Below the pieces are notes generated by a model, which did not search any database, was not told the DNA's origin, and was given only the letters and a program-made list of their open reading frames with translations. A stretch of DNA of 39,007 nt from a virus. Of this stretch, positions 34,819 through 39,007 are shown piece after piece. Numbering within the stretch: position 1 is the stretch's first letter; each line of letters opens with the position of its first letter. Made by a program: the position numbers and the translations under genes. The stretch is taken from the IMG/VR virus record IMGVR_UViG_3300025853_000243, positions 1 through 39,007 of that record; one strand, written 5' to 3'.

Positions 34819-35385
34819 TCACGAGATTTTGCGAGTTGGAAACTGATTGAAGAGCTTCCCGAGGCCCGAGCAATTGATGATCATCTTCGTCGAAAGCTCG
34901 CCCTTGCCGCCGCTCTTGAAATCGACCGCGAGAATCGACGTGTTCCAAGGATCGCGCTCGCCGGAGTAGGTAACGGCCTCGATCTCCTCGCCCTCGAAAT
35001 GTTGAGCGACCTTCGCAGTCAGTTTGAAGACGTAGGCCGCGAGTGTCGCGTGAGACTCCGTCTCGGCGATCTCCTCGATCTTGGCCTCGACAATCGTAAT
35101 CGGGAGCTTCTCGCAGAGAACGGGATCGTGCATCCCATAGGCGTGTTGCGTGATCTTAACCCATTGGCGAGCGAAGGCCTTCTCGGCCTTTTGCTGCTTG
35201 TAGTTCCATCCGTTAGGATTGACGGGGAAGGCCTTCTTGAGATCGCCTCCGGCCTCGTCGATCTTCTCGAAGATTCGAGCGATTGCTGCGGAGTAACTTT
35301 CCTTGATCGATGCCTTTATGGATTTGAGAGTAGGAGTGAGCGCGACATCGATGGCCGCCCGGTTGTTGTCGTTGGTGTCTTTCAT
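34819..35385 (-). CDS. First gene of the leftward early block, 188 aa
   Basis: ATG at 35385. The sequence is mixed alpha/beta, with IKESYSAAIARIFEKIDEAG, a basic middle (GWNYKQQKAEKAFARQWVKI), then LAAYVFKLTAKVAQHFEGEE and a C-terminal GGKGELSTKMIINCSGLGKL. It contains no recognised enzymatic motif. As the first leftward gene beside the divergent promoter region, it is probably expressed immediately after infection and could be a host-takeover protein. That role is inferred only from position. Confidence 0.65.
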   Translation of the reverse strand: MKDTNDNNRAAIDVALTPTLKSIKASIKESYSAAIARIFEKIDEAGGDLKKAFPVNPNGWNYKQQKAEKAFARQWVKITQHAYGMHDPVLCEKLPITIVEAKIEEIAETESHATLAAYVFKLTAKVAQHFEGEEIEAVTYSGERDPWNTSILAVDFKSGGKGELSTKMIINCSGLGKLFNQFPTRKIS

Positions 35386-35455
35386 TGCGATGACCCTTAA
35401 CAGTTTGTTATTAATGATGTCCAGATTTTTTTTTGCACAATTTGCCGCCTGGCCA

Positions 35456-35479
35456 AACGCCGCCTAAAACGCCGCCTAA
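35456..35479. repeat. Tandem 12-bp repeat in the divergent control region
   Basis: AACGCCGCCTAA occurs twice in exact tandem, preceded by a partial GCCGCCT copy at about 35444. It could be a protein-binding array near the leftward early promoter. Confidence 0.65.
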
Positions 35480-35910
35480 AGCCTAGCACGCACATCCCGG
35501 CGTATTGTGCCCCGTGGAATGCCAGGGCGCGGGATAACGCCCGCCAGGGCCGGGAATGGGCATCATAGACTGGAGCGCAACCTATCCGGCAATTAAGGGC
35601 AGGCGGAAAGGGCGGGGATGGGTGGCGAAAAGGGATCAATGGCGAGCAACATAAGTAGAATGGTAATGATTAGGCTACGTGTCTGATTAGTCACGCCTCC
35701 GCCTTCCCCTCCCCGCCCCCTCCGCCCGTCCAAAGTTAGTCGCATCTAACAATGTTTTACACGCCATCCTTTGAACCTAATTAATATTGTGCGAAGGACG
35801 TTGAAGCTACAACGGTTTACGCATGCGGGCTGCCGCATAGCATAGGCTCGGGCCTGTTTTCAGCCTGTATTGGGCAGGCCGCCGTTCTTACTCTGCATTG
35901 CGGGACCAGG

Positions 35911-35938
35911 TGGACACCCCGGTCGGGGGGGTGATCCA
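35911..35938. other. GC-rich imperfect hairpin in control region
   Basis: TGGACACCCC (35911-35920) can pair with GGGGTG-A-TCCA (35928-35938), leaving one bulged base or mismatch and a 7-base loop. No T-tract follows on either side. Confidence 0.45.
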
Positions 35939-36123
35939 CGCGCGCGCTTACCTCCTTACGCAAACAGAATGTGTGTGCCCCCCTTTTTAAAACACCTCTC
36001 AATCCCTTCTCTCGCTCCATCACAGATCTTACTCTGTTTGCCCCGTATCTGCGTTCTGAGGCGTTTTTCATGTCCTTGAGGCTGGTGATACCTCCCCTTG
36101 TATTGTAGCTGTAAAAGCCCTGC

Positions 36124-36152
36124 TTGACAGATATGACGGTTTGTTGTTAGAT
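36124..36152 (+). promoter_or_regulatory. Candidate rightward promoter of the late block
   Basis: A perfect TTGACA (36124-36129) is separated by 17 bases from TTAGAT (36147-36152), which matches only three of six -10 positions. The first ATG of the rightward block follows 11 bases later. A weak -10 would fit a promoter needing an activator. The assignment is tentative. Confidence 0.4.
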
Positions 36153-36163
36153 ACGTGTCACCC

Positions 36164-36331
36164 ATGAACAAGATGAAGAGTTCCCACATTGAAATACACC
36201 CCTGCGAGAACGGTTGGATTGTGACTGCGTATGATCCGATGAGGATATGGGCATTTGAGTCTGTGTCCCATGTCGCTAACTTTGTGAAGGAGTTCTTTTC
36301 GCAGCAGGAGGAGAGTAGTGATGAAGGTTAA
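36164..36331 (+). CDS. First gene of the rightward block, 55 aa
   Basis: ATG at 36164 follows the promoter candidate. A second ATG lies three codons later. The protein has a small beta-rich core (SHIEIHPCENGWIVTAYDP) followed by a helix (HVANFVKEFFSQQEE). It overlaps the next gene by 11 bp. No function is recognised. Coding is supported by the overlap and a good ribosome-binding site for its neighbour inside its 3' end. Confidence 0.6.
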   Translation: MNKMKSSHIEIHPCENGWIVTAYDPMRIWAFESVSHVANFVKEFFSQQEESSDEG

Positions 36332-36482
36332 GTCTGAGAAAACTGAGAGGGTAATTATCGAGATGGACGGGCCGGAGGCTCGTTCCATCCGTGATTGGCT
36401 GACTGCCCAGGCTGACGCCCAGCCTCCTCACTCTCAGGTGAGTCGGCTGCGGGTTAAACTGACTAATGCAATGGCTGAGTGA
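36321..36482 (+). CDS. Small hypothetical protein, 53 aa
   Basis: ATG at 36321 lies behind an excellent GGAGGAGAG site inside the previous gene. The sequence is a strand (RVIIEMDGPEARSIRDWLTA) followed by a helical C-terminus (SRLRVKLTNAMAE). Its TGA ends just before the next ATG. The function is unknown. Confidence 0.6.
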   Translation: MKVKSEKTERVIIEMDGPEARSIRDWLTAQADAQPPHSQVSRLRVKLTNAMAE

Positions 36483-36483
36483 T

Positions 36484-37059
36484 ATGAGTGAAGAACAGGA
36501 AGACTATCAATGCTTCTTTTGCGAGCACGGGGCTGATCGTGCGTGCGGCGAGAAGTCAACTAATGGCGTGGCGTGCGACATGCCCGCTGGTCATGCTGGG
36601 CGTCATGTGAGTTGTCACAACAACTGGCACGCTGCAGTGATTTGGAACACGGGCGGCAAGCCTGTGGTGTCCTACCGGCACCGCAAGGGCAAGGGGAAGA
36701 ATGCTGAGAGGTTGTATCGCTTGGCGAAGGCCAATCAGGCTGCTGGGACTGGGGCTGATAAGCAGCGGGTTCAGAACGAGGCCGCGACTGACATGCTCAA
36801 CGAGCTTGAGGTTGATGGGGCTGCTGCCGAGGTGTTCAAGGAGCTTTGTAGGGCTACGCAGTATAACCCGATCCTGGAGGTCATCAACGCCCTGAAGAAC
36901 AAGGCAAAGGGCGGTACTCAGGGCATCTCGCCTTCCAAGAGGCTCGATGCGAACATGAAGCTGATGGAATATCTGGTTCCGAAGCCGAAGGCGCAGGATG
37001 TGAGCAAGAAGGAGGATACTGGCATTACGGTGAACATCAACGATGGGGAGGTAAAATGA
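36484..37059 (+). CDS. Probable terminase small subunit with N-terminal Cys/His domain
   Basis: At 191 residues from the ATG at 36484. The N-terminal 55 residues are rich in Cys and His (CFFCEHGADRACGEK, then CDMPAGHAGRHVSCHNNWH), suggesting a metal-binding module. The C-terminal half is helical and ends with LDANMKLMEYLVPKPKAQDV followed by a GITVNI strand. That K/L-M-x-Y-L/V-P-K pattern closes small terminase proteins of T7-like and related phages. Position two genes before the large terminase agrees. It would recognise phage DNA for packaging. The fusion with a Cys/His module is unusual. Confidence 0.65.
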   Translation: MSEEQEDYQCFFCEHGADRACGEKSTNGVACDMPAGHAGRHVSCHNNWHAAVIWNTGGKPVVSYRHRKGKGKNAERLYRLAKANQAAGTGADKQRVQNEAATDMLNELEVDGAAAEVFKELCRATQYNPILEVINALKNKAKGGTQGISPSKRLDANMKLMEYLVPKPKAQDVSKKEDTGITVNINDGEVK

Positions 37060-37334
37060 AGAAGGTTGAAGAAAAGCTTGTTAAGGCAGTTGAGCGAATT
37101 GCGGACTCTTTGTCCCGGCTTGAGGGCATGATTGGCGAACTGATCGAGTGTGAGGAGTGTGACTGCGACGAACCCTGCGGCTATCACGAGCTGTCTGAGG
37201 GAGAAGAAATCAGGAAGGGTGATTGGTATTTCAATGAGTCAAAAGAAAGGTGCCCAATTGTCTTGGATTTGGGAGGGCCATACATCAGGGACTACTTTGA
37301 ATTCTCCATCTACCGTGATGTTCCAAGCTCCTGA
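37056..37334 (+). CDS. Hypothetical acidic protein, 92 aa
   Basis: The ATG overlaps the upstream stop (ATGA). The N-terminus is a coiled-coil-like helix (KLVKAVERIADSLSRLEGMI), followed by a Cys/acidic cluster (IECEECDCDEPCGYHE) that may bind metal, and a C-terminal region rich in aromatic residues. It lies between the two terminase genes. No function is assigned, and a packaging accessory role is possible. Confidence 0.62.
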   Translation: MKKVEEKLVKAVERIADSLSRLEGMIGELIECEECDCDEPCGYHELSEGEEIRKGDWYFNESKERCPIVLDLGGPYIRDYFEFSIYRDVPSS

Positions 37335-37339
37335 CTGTC

Positions 37340-38734
37340 ATGCCTGAATTTTCCCTGCCATATCAGTGGGCTCCGCGAGAGTATCAGAAGCCCCTCTGGA
37401 ACTACTTCATGTCGCCTGGGACGGGCAAGCGCGCCTCAATCTTCTGGCATCGCCGCGCTGGTAAGGATTTGTTCGCCATGAACCTAATTTCAGTGATGGC
37501 GCACAAGCGGGTTGGAGCTTACTGGCATATCTTTCCGCAGAACAAGCAGGGCAAGCGTATTGCGTGGAATGGGCGAACTGGCGGCATCATAGACCCTGTG
37601 ACGCATGAAGTGAAGGAGCAGGGGCGCCCATTTCTCAGCTACCTTGGCGGGCCGCGAGATCCGAAGACCAAGAAGCCGGTCCTTCAAGAGAAGTACAACG
37701 ACCAGGAGATGACCTACGTCTTCAAGAATGGTTCGATGTATCAGGTGCTTGGTGCGGACTCCGACTCACTGGTCGGCGGCAATCCCGTTGGGATTGTTTT
37801 CTCTGAGTGGGCTTTGATCCCCAAGAAAACATGGGAGTATTTGTCGCCTATCCTTGCGGAGAATGGCGGCTGGGCTTTGTTCATCACCACGCCTCGCGGC
37901 AAGAATCACGCCTACGACATGCATGAGATGGCGAAGGACAACGACAATTGGTTCCGCGAGACATTGATTGCCGGAGATCAGGGCACACGCGATGAGGCGG
38001 GCAATCCGGTGGTGCCAGATTCCTTCATTGAGCAGGCCAAGATGGATGGCATGGAAGAGGAGCGCATCCGATCCGAGTTCTACTGCGATACCGAGGCTCC
38101 TGTGAGCGGGGCATACTATGGTCGTCAGATGATGGAGGCTTCGGATCAAGGGCGCGTGACGGATGTTCCATGGATGCCGCAACTGCCGGTCTACACCTCA
38201 TGGGACTTGGGCGCGAATGATGCGACTGCCATTTGGTTTTTTCAGCGGGCGCAGGGGGCAATCCATGTTATTGACTACATTGAGGAGCGCGACCAACCGT
38301 TGAACTACTACATCAAGTTGGTGCGTGAGCGGCCCTACACCTACGAGGCGCACTATGCGCCGCACGACATTGAGAAGCGTGAGATCACCTCTGCCGAGGC
38401 GCGCATTGTCACTGCTGCCAAGATGGGCATCAGGTTTACGCCTATTCCGTTCCTCTCAGTGCGTGAGCGCATTGATGCTGCGCGCAACCTGATCCCGGTC
38501 TGCCGCTTTGATGCGACCAAGTGCGGTCCTGGCATTGAGGCATTGCGCAGCTATACCAAGAAGTGGAACGATAAGGATGACACCTACATGAACGTTCCAA
38601 AGCACGACTGGGCGAGTAACGGGGCTGACGCCTTCGGCTACTTTGCTTTGGCTGCTGGGCCGGAGCCTGATACGAGAAACAAAACTAACTACAAGGGCAG
38701 TCCGATTATGGACAGCTTTGACTACCTTGCGTGA
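37340..38734 (+). CDS. terL: Terminase large subunit
   Basis: At 464 residues, this carries both terminase domains. The ATPase has the Walker A variant HRRAGKD (37-43), Walker B GIVFSEWA (151-158) and the coupling motif ITTPRGKNH. The RNase H-like nuclease has SWDLGANDATAIWFF near 285 with the first catalytic Asp, and KHDWASNGADAFGYFAL near the C-terminus with the last one. It drives DNA into the procapsid and cuts the concatemer. The length is somewhat short for the family but complete at both ends. It overlaps the next gene by 4 bp (GTGA). Confidence 0.93.
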   Translation: MPEFSLPYQWAPREYQKPLWNYFMSPGTGKRASIFWHRRAGKDLFAMNLISVMAHKRVGAYWHIFPQNKQGKRIAWNGRTGGIIDPVTHEVKEQGRPFLSYLGGPRDPKTKKPVLQEKYNDQEMTYVFKNGSMYQVLGADSDSLVGGNPVGIVFSEWALIPKKTWEYLSPILAENGGWALFITTPRGKNHAYDMHEMAKDNDNWFRETLIAGDQGTRDEAGNPVVPDSFIEQAKMDGMEEERIRSEFYCDTEAPVSGAYYGRQMMEASDQGRVTDVPWMPQLPVYTSWDLGANDATAIWFFQRAQGAIHVIDYIEERDQPLNYYIKLVRERPYTYEAHYAPHDIEKREITSAEARIVTAAKMGIRFTPIPFLSVRERIDAARNLIPVCRFDATKCGPGIEALRSYTKKWNDKDDTYMNVPKHDWASNGADAFGYFALAAGPEPDTRNKTNYKGSPIMDSFDYLA

Positions 38735-39007
38735 GCGCCATTGAGCAGTCCATCGCAATGTGGCCGTCTCCAGAGGCATTCTGGAATGATGTTCGCAAGT
38801 GGGGCGAGATGGGCTGCTACGTCCACATTCGCCCAGACTTCTGCGTCTGCGCCAAGGATGTCGAGGGGCAGGGTTGGTATGTCTACCTTGCCGTTGGCGA
38901 CATGGAGCACATGCTTCGCCAGCTTCCCTACGAGCTTGAATTCATAGGATGGGACCGGGAGTTGCGGGGCTGCCGCAATCCGAGATATTACCCACTGAAG
39001 AAATTGC
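38731..39007 (+). CDS. N-terminal part of small conserved protein (continues at position 2)
   Basis: GTG at 38731 overlaps the terminase stop (GTGA). The frame runs off the window end and joins the one ending at 196 through the terminal repeat, giving about 104 residues. The sequence is rich in Trp and Tyr (SPEAFWNDVRKWGEMGCYVH, then GWYVYLAVGDMEHML). No known domain is identified. Confidence 0.8.
   Translation, partial: MSAIEQSIAMWPSPEAFWNDVRKWGEMGCYVHIRPDFCVCAKDVEGQGWYVYLAVGDMEHMLRQLPYELEFIGWDRELRGCRNPRYYPLKKL
38850..39007. repeat. Terminal direct repeat, right copy
   Basis: This is the right-hand copy of the 158-bp terminal repeat, identical to positions 33-158 of the left copy and differing at three of the first 32 positions. 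Confidence 0.95.

Larger units (their letters stand above)
35386..36163. other. Gene-free divergent control region
   Basis: About 780 bp separate the first leftward early gene from the first rightward gene. I find no convincing coding sequence. It holds a 12-bp tandem duplication (35456-35479), a GC-rich hairpin (35911-35938), a GGCCTG/CAGGCC inverted repeat near 35855-35880 and a rightward promoter candidate (36124-36152). It probably contains the earliest promoters and could also serve in replication or packaging. Confidence 0.6.

Noticed and set aside
35397-35639. An 80-codon minus-strand frame in the divergent control region
   Set aside because: It is Arg/Pro/Ala-rich in a chance-like pattern, has no ribosome-binding site and spans the tandem repeat.
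1-39007. CRISPR arrays, insertion sequences and tRNA genes
   Set aside because: I saw no regularly spaced direct repeats, transposase motifs or cloverleaf sequences on either strand. A dedicated scan would be needed to exclude weak cases.

Overview
The window is essentially one complete genome of a tailed phage with a short tail (podovirus type). Its first 158 bases repeat as its last 158 bases (1-158 and 38850-39007) with only three mismatches, all in the first 32 bases. One gene runs off the right end and continues at the left end across this overlap. The sequence therefore closes into a unit of about 38,849 bp, either a circularly permuted genome or a circular assembly. No host can be named from sequence alone. 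Base composition looks moderately GC-rich. Many leftward genes start behind A-rich leaders without a clear Shine-Dalgarno site, while several rightward structural genes have one.

There are two opposing transcription blocks. The rightward (late) block starts near 36.12 kb at a TTGACA promoter candidate, passes through the join and ends near 22.7 kb. In order it encodes two small proteins, a probable small terminase, the large terminase, a small protein across the join, a Pro-rich small protein, the portal, two small proteins (one Bbp19-like), scaffold, major capsid protein, a probable cement protein, gatekeeper (T7 gp11-like), nozzle (gp12-like), an acetyltransferase-like protein (gp13 position), four internal virion/ejection proteins, a very large tail fibre, a fibre assembly-like protein, then a lysis/accessory tail: lipoprotein, single-pass membrane protein, phospholipase A2-like protein, metallophosphoesterase, winged-helix protein and a HExxE protein. 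The head genes resemble those of Bordetella phage BPP-1, whereas the tail and ejection genes resemble T7.

The leftward block runs from about 35.4 kb down to 22.72 kb in several sub-operons. From upstream to downstream it holds an accessory cluster of small early genes (35.4-31.6 kb), an 860-bp gene-free region rich in repeats that is my best origin candidate (30.73-31.58 kb), a group with a winged-helix protein, a methyltransferase-like gene split by an amber codon, a MazG-like protein, an exported lysozyme-like endolysin and several very small genes (30.7-28.45 kb), and then a replication/recombination operon (28.0-22.7 kb) with an ERF-family annealing protein, DnaQ/PolB-type 3'-5' exonuclease, SSB-like protein, zinc-ribbon proteins, PD-(D/E)XK resolvase and DnaB helicase. 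A single rightward HTH regulator gene (28104-28535) faces that operon across an intergenic region with a good leftward promoter and three operator-like half-sites, one overlapping the regulator's own start codon.

No integrase, DNA polymerase, RNA polymerase, tRNA gene, CRISPR array, insertion sequence or reverse transcriptase was recognised. The phage would depend on the host polymerases. The repressor-like switch without an integrase leaves its lifestyle open.
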